Positions 33,742 to 44,525 of a stretch of DNA of 64,000 nucleotides are shown here, piece by piece. The DNA is taken from the NCBI GenBank assembly GCA_004380135.1, contig QXCR01000026.1:62001-126000 (forward strand), read 5' to 3'. A model generated the notes under the pieces. It ran no database searches, was not told the DNA's origin, and saw nothing but the letters and a program-made list of their open reading frames with translations. The DNA comes from Stemphylium vesicarium. Lineage: Eukaryota; Ascomycota; Dothideomycetes; Pleosporales; Pleosporaceae. Position numbers and translations under genes: made by a program. How positions within the stretch are numbered: the first letter of the stretch is position 1; every line of letters begins with the position of its first letter.

Positions 33742-34437
33742 ATGTCGAACCGTGAGGAGCCTCCGTATGACCCCTACATCCCCAGCGGCGGCGCCGCCGG
33801 TGGCCAGCAAGGCGGACAGGGCCAGAATGGCAACCACCGCACCGCGGCTCTCCAAGCTGTACGTTGTCATCCCCTTTATCCTGCCAAAAACCTAGTGACG
33901 CAGCGATGCATCGTCCTTTGTGTGCCCGCGAAGCAGCTGCAGCCGAATTACCGCGGCTAGGGCCTGAAACGATGCGATAGCGACTGCGCCCGTCCGCGCC
34001 CTTGTTCAGCGTCTTCACTGCTTGGCGCGCGCGCATGCGTGTGTGTCGGAAGCTGTACGCATGTTTGCGCATCACAGCTTCGATATGCCAAAACACTTGG
34101 GTGACCTCATTCGCTGACTCGTGTATAGGAAATCGACAGCACCGTCGGCATCATGCGGGACAACATCAACAAGGTGTCGGAGCGTGGAGCTCGTCTAGAC
34201 TCGCTGCAGGACAAGACGGACAACCTCGCCGTATCCGCCCAAGGCTTCCGAAGGGGTGCCAACCGCGTGCGCAAGCAGATGTGGTGGAAGGACATGAAGA
34301 TGCGCATGTGCCTCATTGTCGGCATTATCATCCTGCTCATCGTCATCATCGTCCCTTCGGGTAGGACTTCCCTTATGATGATTTCTCCGCTGCCGATTGC
34401 TAACACGGCCGCAGTCATTGCCACCCAAAAGAATTAA
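33742..34437 (+). CDS. SNC1: Synaptobrevin/VAMP v-SNARE (Snc1/2 type)
   Basis: Three exons, 33742-33858, 34129-34360 and 34415-34437; 123 residues, close to yeast Snc1. It is the R-SNARE of secretory vesicles, pairing with plasma-membrane Sso and Sec9-type SNAREs for exocytosis, and is recycled by endocytosis. Residues 1-38 are Pro/Gly/Gln-rich. The SNARE helix (EIDSTVGIMRDNINKVSERG to FRRGANRVRKQMWW) carries the zero-layer Arg in SERGARLD. A C-terminal anchor follows (MCLIVGIIILLIVIIVPS), ending VIATQKN. The first intron is long for this window (270 nt) and the last exon encodes only seven residues. Sec17, encoded about 7 kb downstream, disassembles such SNARE complexes. Confidence 0.94.
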
Positions 34438-35506
34438 GCAACCCCCTACATGAGATACCACGAACTATACACATTAATAATCGCGCGGATGGAGGAAGTT
34501 GTGAAGCCACGGGAGGCGGGAGAAGAGTGGCTACGAGTTGCATCATGATGAACGACATGGGTCATTGTAGGATCCGTGTTCACGGCGAATAAGGAGCGAT
34601 GAATCTTCTTGTCTTTGTTTGCGTTTGGACGGCCGTGCTGCAAACCTGGAAAGCACTTTTGCACTGAAAGCACCGTTCCTGCTACGATACCTTATGAGCA
34701 CAGTTCCGCGAACGGTCGCTAGACGAGCAAATGGAGTTTGATATTGTGGGATGCTGTCTTCTTGTCCATAGTCCAATTGCACCTGTGCTTTGTTTAGTCA
34801 CTGGAGTGCTGCATTTGCGTCTAGTGCCAAGCCCTGCGTTTTCCGTGACTATTTCTGATGACGGCGCGAGAAGCAACAGACGATAAGTGCTCTGGCTATC
34901 CGTTTTCATCTTCTCCATGTGCTGCAGGCACCACCCAACCACCATCGTCGAGGACCCGCAACAGGACTGCATCCAGTCGACTAGCCAAACTCAGTCAGAA
35001 CTAAGTTCCTCCCAAGAGCAGCGGGCTCGTATGACCAATTGCCATTATGCACACACCCCTGCAGTGAGAAGCGCAGTGAGAGTTGTGAAAGTTTTGACTC
35101 TCGCCCCGCAATGGGGGAACTGTGCTTGAGGACGAGTTGGTATGCTGGACCACGGTTGCTGAAGGGTCCGATCTGGGGCTGCCAGTCTGGAGCCGCAAAG
35201 CAGACGCCTCTAATTGTCAATGCCCTGGCGAGGAAGGCATATTCAATTCGCGCAGGCGCAACGCTGCCAGGTGTCCAGGTGTCCAGGTGTCCAGAGGCGG
35301 CGCTAGGATACCCTGTCGTCTGGGGAAGCTGCGATAACGGCGTAGCGAATTTTGTTGCTTCCGCGTCATATCACCAGCTGGCTTAGGTCGTCCCGTCTCC
35401 TCCAGTCTCCACAGTCGACCTGGGCAACTACAGTTGTCAATTTGCTTCTGATAAAGAGTCGGCCAGGGCCTAGGTAGCCTCTGCTTCCCGGGAGCCAACA
35501 GTCACT
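34438..35506. promoter_or_regulatory. Intergenic region between SNC1 and ARG5,6
   Basis: About 1.07 kb without a supported gene. It contains three exact tandem copies of GTGTCCAG at 35271-35294, about 210 nt upstream of the ARG5,6 ATG. TGACTC-type sequences, as bound by Gcn4-like factors, occur in complement at 35096-35101 (GACTC); this is a weak, short match. Confidence 0.4.
35271..35294. repeat. Three tandem GTGTCCAG octamers
   Basis: Three perfect 8-bp units, preceded by a partial one (CTGCCAG). They lie in the promoter region of ARG5,6. Confidence 0.55.
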
Positions 35507-38295
35507 ATGCAGACCATTGTAAGAGCCGGCCGTGTGGCAGCACGATCGTCGCACCGCGTCCTCGCATCGCAAGCACCGCGAGCCCTTCCCCGAGCACTCG
35601 TCGCGACCTCCACACCGAGCCGCCTGTACTCGTCCTCCAAGGATGGCCGCAACTCTTCCATCTACGCCGCCTTCCTCAACCTGCTGGCCAGCTCCAGCTC
35701 GCGTCGCGAAGTCGACCAGTACCTGGGCCAGTTCCGCTCAGTCTCACCACACCAGTTCGCCGTAGTCAAGGTGGGAGGAGCCATCCTGACCGACCATCTC
35801 GAAGAGCTATGTTTCGCTCTTCAGCAGCTCCACGCAATAGGATTGTATCCCATCATCGTCCACGGTGCCGGCCCGCAGATGAACCAGCTGCTCTTGGAAG
35901 GAGGCGTTGAGCCAGACTTCATCGATGGCATCCGCGTCACGGACAAGAAGACACTGGGCATCGCACGCAAGCTGTTCCTCGAGGCAAACATGGACTTGGT
36001 CATGACTCTCAAGAGGGATTGGGGCGTGCCCTCGCGGCCCATCACTGCCGGTGCTCTGCAGGCCGACTATCTCGACAAGGAGAAGTGGAAGTACGTCGGT
36101 AATATTACCAACGTCAACACTAGACAGATTATGGATGCTCTGGAGAACAAGGAGCTCCCTATCCTGTGCTCCATGGGTGAGACTCTGGACGGTCAGATCC
36201 TCAACATCAACGCCGACGTAGCTGCTGCTGCTCTGGCGCGTGAGTTCCAGCCCCTCAAGGTCATCTATCTTAGCGAAAAGGGTGGTCTGTTCAACGCCGA
36301 GTCCAAGCTCATTCCCCACATCAACCTGGAGGGCGAGTACGATACCTACATGAAGCAGTCGTGGGTTAAGTACGGCACGAAGCTCAAGATTGTAGAGGCC
36401 AAGAAGCTTCTGGACGGTCTTCCACGCACCTCGAGTGTAGCCATCACCCACCCCTCCAACCTTGGAAAAGAGTTGTTCACCCACACCGGAAGCGGCACGC
36501 TTATCCGCAACGGCGGCAGCGTCAAGGAGACTTCCAAGTTCGAGGATTTGGATGTTCCAGCTCTCTCGCAAGCCATCACCAAGACGCGAGGAGCTGACGC
36601 AAGTGACGCGGTTAACCGATATATTTCAAACCTCAAGAACCGTCCATTCGAAGTCTTCCATGACGACTCCATGGGTGTTGTTGCCGTTGTCTACCCACCT
36701 ACAGCCGAGGGCGAGTTTGCTGAGCTCTCACACTTCAGCATGACCAAGGACGCCTTCCTGAACAACCTGAACGACTTGGTCTTCCAGCGCATGAAGCAAA
36801 AGTACCCCAAGCTCTACTGGACTGTAGATGACCAGTCACAAAACTACGTCAAGTGGCACTTGGAGAAGACTGACGGTTTCCTACGTAGGGAGAAGGAGAT
36901 CTTCTGCTGGTGGGGAGCTGCCGAGTCTTCGGAGATCTTCTCTCTTCTGGAGAAGTACCAGAAGCATGGTCGTAGCATGTTCAAGGACAGCTTAGATGCA
37001 CAGTTCCGAAGGGCAGCCGACTTTGTTGCCAGCTTGAAGCAAGGTCAGCAGACACGTGGTTACAGCACCATGGCCGCTCGGTCTACAAGGCCTGCTCTTA
37101 GGTGCGTGCTAGATCCCCAGAGTAAAACATTTGTCAACTTCAGTTACTAACCTCATAAACAGCTCTAGGCAAAACCGATTTGCACCTGCATCAGCCAGAG
37201 GTTTCGCTACTACCGCGTCGCGCTCGTTGGAGACAACTAACCCTAACCCACCGTACGGCATCAAGCACAAGAGCAGGGACTACCCCGCCAAAGTCGCGTT
37301 GATTGGCGCACGAGGCTACACAGGTCAGGCTCTGATTGAGCTTTTCAACAAGCACCCTAACATGGACTTGCGTCATGTATCGTCACGTGAGCTTGCTGGC
37401 AAGAAGCTAGAGGGCTACACTAAGCGACAGATTACCTATGAAAACCTGTCAGCTGAAGACGTCAAGAAGATGGCCGAAAACGGCGAAGTAGATTGCTGGG
37501 TCATGGCTCTTCCCAATGGTGTATGCAAGCCATTCGTTGATGCGATCAACGAGAGCGGCAAAGATCCCCTCATCGTAGATCTCAGTGCCGATTACCGATT
37601 CGACAGCTCCTGGACTTACGGTCTACCAGAACTTGTCAACCGCTCAGAGTTGTCTGACGCCAAGAGGATTGCGAATCCTGGCTGTTATGCCACAGCTGCT
37701 CAGCTTGGTATCGCACCTCTGCTTGAGTTCATCGGTGGCCAACCGACTGTCTTTGGTGTTTCTGGCTACTCGGGAGCAGGCACTAAGCCCAGCCCTAAGA
37801 ATGATGTGAAGAACCTCGAGAACAATCTCATCCCTTACAGTTTGACGGATCACATTCACGAGAAGGAAATCTCGCGGCAACTGGGCACTGAGGTCGCCTT
37901 CATTCCCCACGTTGCCGTTTGGTTCCAGGGAATTCACGTAAGTCTTCAACAACACCTATAAGAGCTCGCGAAATCACACGGTCGCTAACTTTTTATCACA
38001 GCACACAATCTCCATCCCTCTCAACCGCACCATGACCTCCCGAGACATCCGTAACTTGTACCAAGACCGCTATGCCGGTGAGAAGCTCGTCAAGGTCGTT
38101 GGAGAGTCACCGCTCGTTAAGAACATCTCTGGCAAGCACGGTGTCGAGATCGGTGGTTTCGCCGTCCACAGCTCGGGAAAGCGCGTCGTCGTCAACGCCA
38201 CCATTGACAACTTGCTCAAGGGTGCCGCTACCCAGTGCCTGCAGAACATGAACCTGGCGCTCGGATATGGCGAGTACGAAGGTATTCCTTATTAG
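35507..38295 (+). CDS. ARG5,6: Bifunctional acetylglutamate kinase / N-acetyl-gamma-glutamyl-phosphate reductase
   Basis: Three exons, 35507-37101, 37163-37937 and 38002-38295; 887 residues. The polyprotein carries steps two and three of arginine synthesis and is imported into mitochondria, where it is cleaved into two enzymes. Residues 1-45 are an Arg/Ser/Ala-rich, acid-free presequence. The kinase part has VVKVGGAILTDHLEEL, IIVHGAGPQMNQLLLEGGV and NINADVAAAALAREF; then a GNAT-like regulatory domain (NRPFEVFHDDSMGVVAVVY; WHLEKTDGFLRREKEIFCWW). A second basic segment around residues 515-560 (RGYSTMAARSTRPALRSSRQ; RGFATTASRS) looks like the internal processing site. The reductase part has VALIGARGYTGQALIELF (NADP), NPGCYATAAQ with the catalytic Cys, and SGYSGAGTKPS. 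The kinase part is normally feedback-inhibited by arginine together with Arg2. Confidence 0.95.
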
Positions 38296-39720
38296 GCGTC
38301 GACTGCTTTCTTGGATATGGCGTACCGCTGAACACAAAACTGGGGTCGGGACTGAACACAGAGAGGTAAGAGTCGCAAGGCATAGTAGTTCAGAAAAGGA
38401 AAACATGAACTCTAATGGCGCATAATTCATGTACTAGACAGGCTTCTTCTTTGAACTTGTAGATATATCCAATTCAACGCGTATTCAACACTGCACATGC
38501 AAAGCTTCTGTTGTTTTCAAAGTAATTCTCTTCAGTAGTCAACATATCAGTCATCATCTCGGATGGGAAGGCATGTCCACGGGTGCTTCCGATATTGGAT
38601 GCCTGATTTCTGGGCTGGACACGTGCTCACAACCTGCCGTTACTGGAAGAACCTCACTCGTGCTCAGGGACTTGGATCTCAGAATTTAACGCAGGATCCA
38701 GGAGAAATCCTCCTGTTTGACAGTAAGAGCGCAGGAGTAGGAGCAAAGATGTGTATTCACATTGTAACACGTCACGTGCAGTAATTAGTCCGGGACCTCG
38801 GGAGTCACAACCTCGACGTTGCCATGCAACAAGACCACGAGTACAGAGCAGGTCGTGATTCTAGCAAAGATGTCTAAGGCATATCTTAGCACATATTCAT
38901 AGGCGATTGGCATGTAAACGAAGCCGTAGCTTCCACGTCTAGACACGTTCGAAAGTGTGTGTGCGGATGTAGGTAGACGAGATTGCTTGGCTGACCTGAC
39001 GAAGCCCATTACCACTACATATGACACCACCACACACCATCTGAGAGTCCATCAGCGTCCTATAAGGACTCTTGCAACGACATAATGCTATGGCGATTGT
39101 AGATACAATGTTATATTGCTCATATGAGACGAGATATCACAGTAACGGGCTCATGGGAGGAAAGACCAGCCGGCGACGACGAGGTCAACAGACGAGCAGC
39201 CCCAAAACCAGATGCATCGAGGGGCATCAGCTTTCCCATTGGTCTCATAAGCTTCAAATCCCCTCACGTCCTCCGTTGGATACTCAGGGCGAGCTTGATG
39301 CTCAGGGCGGACAAGCACGCTGGCTTCCCAATATGGAAATGTGCAAGAAATGACCCAGACCACATAAAGTCATGCGGATTCCGGTATTTCGGGACAAATA
39401 CAGTGTCTCCAAGCTGACCGAGGGCTCTAGAGTCGAGCGGTATGGTTGGATATGGCAGCCGAGGGGCGTGGTGATGGAAGCAGGACCCGGGGGGTATGTC
39501 AGGCGGGAGGAGGCTTGGCGGGCTGATCTCGCACACATATACCTCGCACCGCCCACCTCCCGCATCATCACTCCTTTCCCCCACTCTCCTCCCTACGCAC
39601 TCCTCACACCATAACTCTTTCTCGGGTTCGGCCTGGCTCTACAGGGTTTGAGAGACCTTTGAGCGACACCTTGGACATTTCTGTGATATTGCATGCTCGC
39701 GGCTGGTCCGAGCTGGCACC
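38296..39720. other. 1.4-kb gene-free stretch
   Basis: 3' side of ARG5,6 and promoter side of the small unknown at 39721. Frames are short and without domains. No repeat or RNA seen. Confidence 0.45.
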
Positions 39721-40290
39721 ATGTCGTCGTCGTCGCCAATGCCGTCAGTCCAGAAGGCTCCGTACCATTCATTGTGTCAGAAAGGAGTCCATGGATACCG
39801 CCAGACGATGTACCACGATGGTGCCAGTGTTCGCATCGAGGAATCGCGTCGCTCTGGGGTTGTCCGTAAGGTCGAGCCGTCAACGGAGACGTTTATCGAC
39901 TTTGTCCTGTACCCGACAAGCAGCACAGAATCAACTCCTAGGAGCCACCCGCATGAAGCCTTGCATCATCACCCCGCACCGAAAAGAAGGGTGGCAGGAT
40001 CCAACTCATACCCACACTTGACTTCTGCCAAGCATTCGTCCAGAAGCAGAGCAAAGCCAGCAATCGTCCATGGGGCATTAGGGTCAAGCGAATTACTTGG
40101 AATTGGGGCGAGATCTGCTCTCCAATCCTCTGCAGGGCCTAGGCCTCCGCCAACGCCCCGTCTGAAACGATTGCCGACACCAGAGCTTCCCGGCCTCGAC
40201 GAAGCGCCCTTTTGTGACTGCGGTGTGGGGGAGCACATCGTCAAGCGATGTACGGTGTGTAGCAAGGAAGTTGATCTATGGTCAACGTGA
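39721..40290 (+). CDS. Unknown small protein with C-terminal Cys motif
   Basis: Single exon of 189 residues from an ATG at 39721. Mostly disordered: Ser, Pro, His and Arg-rich, with PRPPPTPRLKRLPTPELPG at about residues 140-160. The last 30 residues carry FCDCGVGEHIVKRCTVCSKE (C-x-C-x10-C-x2-C), a possible single zinc knuckle. No signal peptide or membrane segment. I recognise no family. The compact Cys motif at the end and the open frame favour a real gene, but the low-complexity body means it could be a chance frame. Confidence 0.5.
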   Translation: MSSSSPMPSVQKAPYHSLCQKGVHGYRQTMYHDGASVRIEESRRSGVVRKVEPSTETFIDFVLYPTSSTESTPRSHPHEALHHHPAPKRRVAGSNSYPHLTSAKHSSRSRAKPAIVHGALGSSELLGIGARSALQSSAGPRPPPTPRLKRLPTPELPGLDEAPFCDCGVGEHIVKRCTVCSKEVDLWST

Positions 40291-40647
40291 TTGGAACTCG
40301 TTGATGTGTTTGCGATGAGCATTCTCGGTGAAGATTGCTCTGACGAAGTTGGTGTTCTGATTTCTTAGTGCTGCCATATCTCGATGCGAGTCCGCCTTTT
40401 CAGGCAACAAGAAAGTTTCCGACGCCTCGAAAACGCCGGCATGTCGTGTCTTCTTGATTTCCTATCAAAGCTTGGCCGTTCTTTTCCGGATACCGTGTTT
40501 TATGGCTCTTGCAAGGCGTTTTGGTATATGGATATTGTCCGGCATGTAGTGGAGCGCTCTTTCCAACCATCTTCGTATGGGCCACACAAAATTCTATCGT
40601 CGGGTCACTCATATCAACCTTGACGAAGCTCTGATGCTGTGCGTGAC

Positions 40648-41268
40648 CTATTCCTGGGGGCGCTCGCTTTCGACAACGAAATATTTACCCGACTTGCGCT
40701 CAGCTGAGCCTAGTACATCCCAGTCTTCGACGTCCTTTGCGTCTACGGGCATGGGGTCTCGCTGTATACGCCTGTGGTGACGCCCGACGACCTTCTCTTT
40801 GTCTAGCGCGTCCTTCAGTGTCTCCAAGGTGATCGTCTGCTCCTCCTCTGCGGCTGCAGTCTCATCGCGTATGGCCCGAAGGGGCTTTACACCTGTTGTG
40901 TCCACCTCTTGAATTTTTCCTACGAAGTGTAGTTGTGCTGCCAGTGTGTCGAGCATCGACTTTTCTTGTTCCGGTGTTTCTGGGGGCGGGAGAGCCGATA
41001 ATCGCAAGAGGTGGTGAAGCTGCTGCGACGTGATTTCCGGGGCATCGGGAGTGCGTGTCTTCGGTGGGAGGAGGGACTCGACTGACCAGGTGGGCTCTGC
41101 GAGAAGCTGGTTAAGCTCGTCGGGATGGATACCACCATTGCTCCGGTCAGGGACAATTTTGTAGGTCTTTTTCCGTGCGGGTATAGGTGAAGGTGTAAAG
41201 GAGCGTATTTGCAGATGGTACGATGGCCTGCAAAGCTTTACAGCCGCAAACACGCGACGGGACGCCAT
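40648..41268 (-). CDS. Mitochondrial Glu-tRNA(Gln) amidotransferase subunit C-like protein
   Basis: Single exon, 206 residues. The central part (about residues 78-135) has the GatC pattern: ITSQQLHHLLRLSALP, then EQEKSMLDTLAAQLHFVGKI and EVDTTGVKPLRAIRDE, matching the LA-x-L, Q-hydrophobic-x-x-I and VDT-GV-PL order of GatC. GatC stabilises the GatA/GatB amidotransferase that converts Glu-tRNA(Gln) to Gln-tRNA(Gln) in mitochondria. The first 35 residues are basic with no acids (RRVFAAVKLCRP, IRSFTPSPIPARKK), as in mitochondrial presequences. The C-terminal extension (HHRRIQRDPMPVDAKDVEDW) is typical of filamentous fungi rather than bacteria. Its ATG lies 266 nt from that of the divergent SEC17. 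Confidence 0.78.
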   Translation of the reverse strand: MASRRVFAAVKLCRPSYHLQIRSFTPSPIPARKKTYKIVPDRSNGGIHPDELNQLLAEPTWSVESLLPPKTRTPDAPEITSQQLHHLLRLSALPPPETPEQEKSMLDTLAAQLHFVGKIQEVDTTGVKPLRAIRDETAAAEEEQTITLETLKDALDKEKVVGRHHRRIQRDPMPVDAKDVEDWDVLGSAERKSGKYFVVESERPQE

Positions 41269-41534
41269 GATTTATCCTGAAATAGTCGTGAAAGCAACGT
41301 TGTCGAAGTTGAGGCGGCTGCAAAGCACTAGCGCGCGTTTGGCGGTGCCCCCGCCGAGGGTCAGCGCAGCGCTCTCGCATGGGCCAACGTGGGTCGTCAT
41401 CGCTCATTGAGACAGCGAGCGCAGCCACCTGTCTCGACCCAAGTTTCAATTTACCACGTCTCCCTCCACAGTCTCCTCTTCTATCCATACCCTTTCACAT
41501 ACACGATCTCCCAAATATCACACTATCAGCAAAT
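41269..41534. promoter_or_regulatory. Shared divergent promoter, GatC-like gene and SEC17
   Basis: Only 266 nt separate the two start codons, so both promoters and leaders share this stretch. The SEC17 side is CT-rich with short AT-rich runs. Confidence 0.55.
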
Positions 41535-42836
41535 ATGGCCGGCGACCCGAGAGCGTTGCTGCGACAGGTGGGGCCCTCTCTCGAGACTCAGCCACAAAGC
41601 AGATAACTGATATTGGGGTGCTACAACAGGCAGAGACATCCCTTCAGAAGGCCTCCGGTGGCTTCAGTTTCTTCGGCGGAAAGCAAGAGAAATGTACGGT
41701 CTGGATGATGGGATATGTGCACTAGTATACTGACGCACGTGACAGACGAGGCAGCCGCAGACCAGTTCATCGCCGCAGCAAATGCCTTCCGGATGCAAAA
41801 GATGGGTAGGGAGAGGCATTCCCAACAAACTGGCCAAAATAAGGCCTAGTTTAGCTATACCAGATGTACTAATTTGTCACAGGCAAGGAGGCTGGTGAAG
41901 CCTTTGAAAAGGCAGCATCGGTCCAACGTCAAAACCTGAACGAGCCCGATGACGAGGCAAACACTCTCACAGATGCCTTCAGTATGGCTCAACATGAATG
42001 CCTCTCAGATATAATGAGCTAATGCGATATCAGAGGCTTACAGGAAAGATGACCCAGAGGCAGCAGCAAGATGTCTAGACAAAGCCATCGCACATTACTG
42101 CAGCAAGGGCAACTTCCGCCGCGCGGCCACTCACAAGCAGAACCTCGGCGAACTCTACGAGGTCGAGCTTGGCGACAACACACGTGCAGCAGCAGCTTAC
42201 GAGGAGGCTGCTGGCTGGTACGAGAGCGTAAGTCGTGACGAATCTGCAAACTCCACTTGCTTAACTCGAATATTCAAGCTAACACATACATAGGACAACG
42301 CCGAAGTAACTACTACCGAAACCCCACTCAACCACTTGGCCTAAACTAACCCTACCTCAGGCGCTCGCTAACAAGCTCTGGCTCAAGACAGCCGACCTCG
42401 TAGCTCTAGAAGGCAAGGACTACTACAAAGCCATCGAGCTATACGAGAAAGTCGCCAAGACCTCCATCGCAAACAACCTCATGCGCTGGTCTGTCAAGGA
42501 GTACCTACTCAAAGCCGGTATTTGCCAGCTATGCACAGGCGACCAGGTCGGTGTCAACACCGCTCTTGACAGATACAGGGAGCTCGATCCCAGCTTCCAA
42601 CAGCAGAGGGAACATGCGCTGCTTGTTGATCTTGCCGCAGCGGTACAGGATGGCGATCAGGAGATGTTTGCCGATAAGGTATGTGACGAGTGTACGTTTC
42701 GCAGTAGAGAAAGTAATGCTAACGCATCATGTAGCTATTCCAGTTCGACCAGCTTAGCAAGCTGGATAAGTGGAAGACCACGCTTCTTCTGCGGGTCAAG
42801 AACACGATTGAGGAGGGTGGTGAAGACTTCTCTTAG
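41535..42836 (+). CDS. SEC17: Alpha-SNAP, vesicular fusion protein Sec17
   Basis: Eight exons: 41535-41567, 41630-41693, 41746-41805, 41883-41981, 42034-42227, 42294-42305, 42361-42678, 42735-42836; 293 residues, the same size as yeast Sec17. Sec17 binds assembled SNARE bundles and recruits the ATPase Sec18/NSF to take them apart after fusion. It is built of TPR-like helices; visible are GGFSFFGGKQEKYDEAADQF at the N-terminus (the membrane-inserting loop), KAIAHYCSKGNFRRAATHKQ, YYKAIELYEKVAK and the conserved end DKWKTTLLLRVKNTIEEG with a final acidic stretch needed to stimulate Sec18. Exon 6 is only 12 nt and encodes DNAE; removing it would keep frame, so its use should be checked. Introns are 48-77 nt. 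Confidence 0.93.
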
Positions 42837-43169
42837 AGCATTGCCTCACGCCTTTTCTTGTTCTTTGCTTCGTGGTAGTTTGCTGGGGCTCGTGGGTGTT
42901 TGGTATAGACCTAACATCTCAACTGGGTAATACATGGGAATGAAATTTATGCGAACCTGGACCAAGCGCTTACCTTTGCAAGGTCACCACGAGATGCTTT
43001 CCGTATACAATAAAGTCATGTTGGTTTTATTTTACTCATTCGCTCCTGGAGTCATACACGTGCTAGTGTGAAGTACCTGCTTCGATAAAAGGCCAGGCTA
43101 TTATACAAGAAATATTCGTCTTAGAGATCGTCCAATTCATTTTTCCACCCAAAAGCCCTTGTTGCGCTC
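42837..43169. terminator. Convergent 3' region of SEC17 and the FAS1 gene
   Basis: 333 nt between two stops on opposite strands. It contains AATAAA-like AT-rich sequence on the plus strand (ACAATAAAGTC near 43007-43017), a possible poly(A) signal for SEC17. Confidence 0.4.
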
Positions 43170-44525
43170 TCACAACTCAATGTTCTCAACAAAGGGCTGA
43201 AGACGCTCCTTGAGGTCTTCAACCTCAAGTTCCTCGCCCTGCCAGAATATCTGCTCGCCACCAGGGTTCTTAGGTGGGATCAAGACGTCAGAGACCACCT
43301 GAATGACACCATCGCTAGCGACACCGTCATGGACAGTAACGCGCGAGAAGCCGTTGATTCTAATGGAAACAAAGGGTCCGTAGCGTGCGACATCGACAGC
43401 AAGGTACTTGTCCGACAGCACAGTAGGAAGGTCGTAGTGGTAGTAAGGTGGGTGGCCATCAGCAGCCTTGTCACCCTTTGTTCCATCGAAGAAAGCATCA
43501 GAGTACAAAGTCTGGTCGACAACCATGTGGTACTCTAGAAGAGCCCTGAGGTACTTCTCACCATACTTGGAGAACAAGAAGGCGTTGGCACGGGGACCAA
43601 GCTTCTGGAAGGCAAAGTTGGAGGGGGTGAAGAATGTGCCTCCGTTGTGCTCGTAGTCAGTGTTGTTGATCTTATCGAAGAGACCGGTCTTGCCGAGGCC
43701 AAGCTCGAGCGTGCTGAAGTCGCCGGGGAGCAGGTCGATGATGGTGGCGACGTTCGGGGGAGGCACGAGGATGGAGCTCACGCCGTGGACGACACCGTTG
43801 GTGCCGAAGATGTTGAGGGCTACGAGACGGCTGTAGAAGTTGATCGCGGGGCCCTTGATGGTGACGCGTGGAGTGAGACGCTGAGCGTGTCCGAGGTTCT
43901 TGCTGGGTGTGTACAAGGTAGGGATGGTGTAGCTCTTGAGGACGCGACCAGCAGGGTAGAAGTCGTCGACGACGTGGTAGAGCAGGATGTCCTTCAGAAC
44001 CTCCTTTGAAGGTTTGTGGTGGTGCTCGGGGATCTTCTCGAATGCCTCGTCCGTCGGCGCAAAAACGGTGTAGTTGGCTGCAGTGCCATTGAGCAACTGC
44101 ACAACGTCATCGTACTCGTTGATCCACTTCGCCAACTTGGTTGTGTACTTGCTCTCGTTGATGAGCTCGTAGACGGTCCGGTTCGGCTTGTCGTGGTGCG
44201 GTGGCTCGTGAGGCTTGCCGTGGTGCGGCCTGTCGTGAGGGTGGTGAGGCTCCTCGAAGTCGATGACGCTGTCGTCGAACTGCGCGCCCTCTAACCACGA
44301 CTCAATATCGAGGCCGGCGTGACGGGTGTGGCTGTAGGCATCCTTCACTCCGTCTTTCACCTTGTTGAAAGCATCGTCAAGAACGCTCTGGGCGTTATCG
44401 AAAGCATTGTGAGCGTTGTCGATAAGTTGCCTGCCAGACTTCTCGATGTTTGAGAAGACCTCTGGCTCAGTAATCACTAGGGCGGATGCCAAAGGCAAGA
44501 CAGGTACGACGCGTGAGAAACGCAT
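43170..44525 (-). CDS. Secreted protein with two fasciclin (FAS1) domains
   Basis: Single exon, 451 residues. N-terminal signal peptide (MRFSRVVPVLPLASALVI). Residues 20-75 form an amphipathic helical stretch, then a His/Pro-rich linker (HHPHDRPHHGKPHEPPHH, about 93-112). Two FAS1 domains follow: the first has TVYELINES, NYTVFAPTDEAFEKIPEH and LLYHVVDDFYPAGRVL, then the closing GTNGVVHGVSSILVPP; the second has GGTFFTPSNFAFQKLG and LLEYHMVVDQTLYSD, ending VIQVVSDVLIPP. FAS1 proteins are wall or surface adhesion proteins. No C-terminal hydrophobic GPI tail is visible, so it is probably released or wall-bound by other means. The His-rich linker could bind metal; that is inference. Confidence 0.88.
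   Translation of the reverse strand: MRFSRVVPVLPLASALVITEPEVFSNIEKSGRQLIDNAHNAFDNAQSVLDDAFNKVKDGVKDAYSHTRHAGLDIESWLEGAQFDDSVIDFEEPHHPHDRPHHGKPHEPPHHDKPNRTVYELINESKYTTKLAKWINEYDDVVQLLNGTAANYTVFAPTDEAFEKIPEHHHKPSKEVLKDILLYHVVDDFYPAGRVLKSYTIPTLYTPSKNLGHAQRLTPRVTIKGPAINFYSRLVALNIFGTNGVVHGVSSILVPPPNVATIIDLLPGDFSTLELGLGKTGLFDKINNTDYEHNGGTFFTPSNFAFQKLGPRANAFLFSKYGEKYLRALLEYHMVVDQTLYSDAFFDGTKGDKAADGHPPYYHYDLPTVLSDKYLAVDVARYGPFVSIRINGFSRVTVHDGVASDGVIQVVSDVLIPPKNPGGEQIFWQGEELEVEDLKERLQPFVENIEL

Noticed and set aside
35807..36571. 254-codon minus frame inside ARG5,6
   Set aside because: Antisense shadow; the plus strand carries clear kinase motifs.
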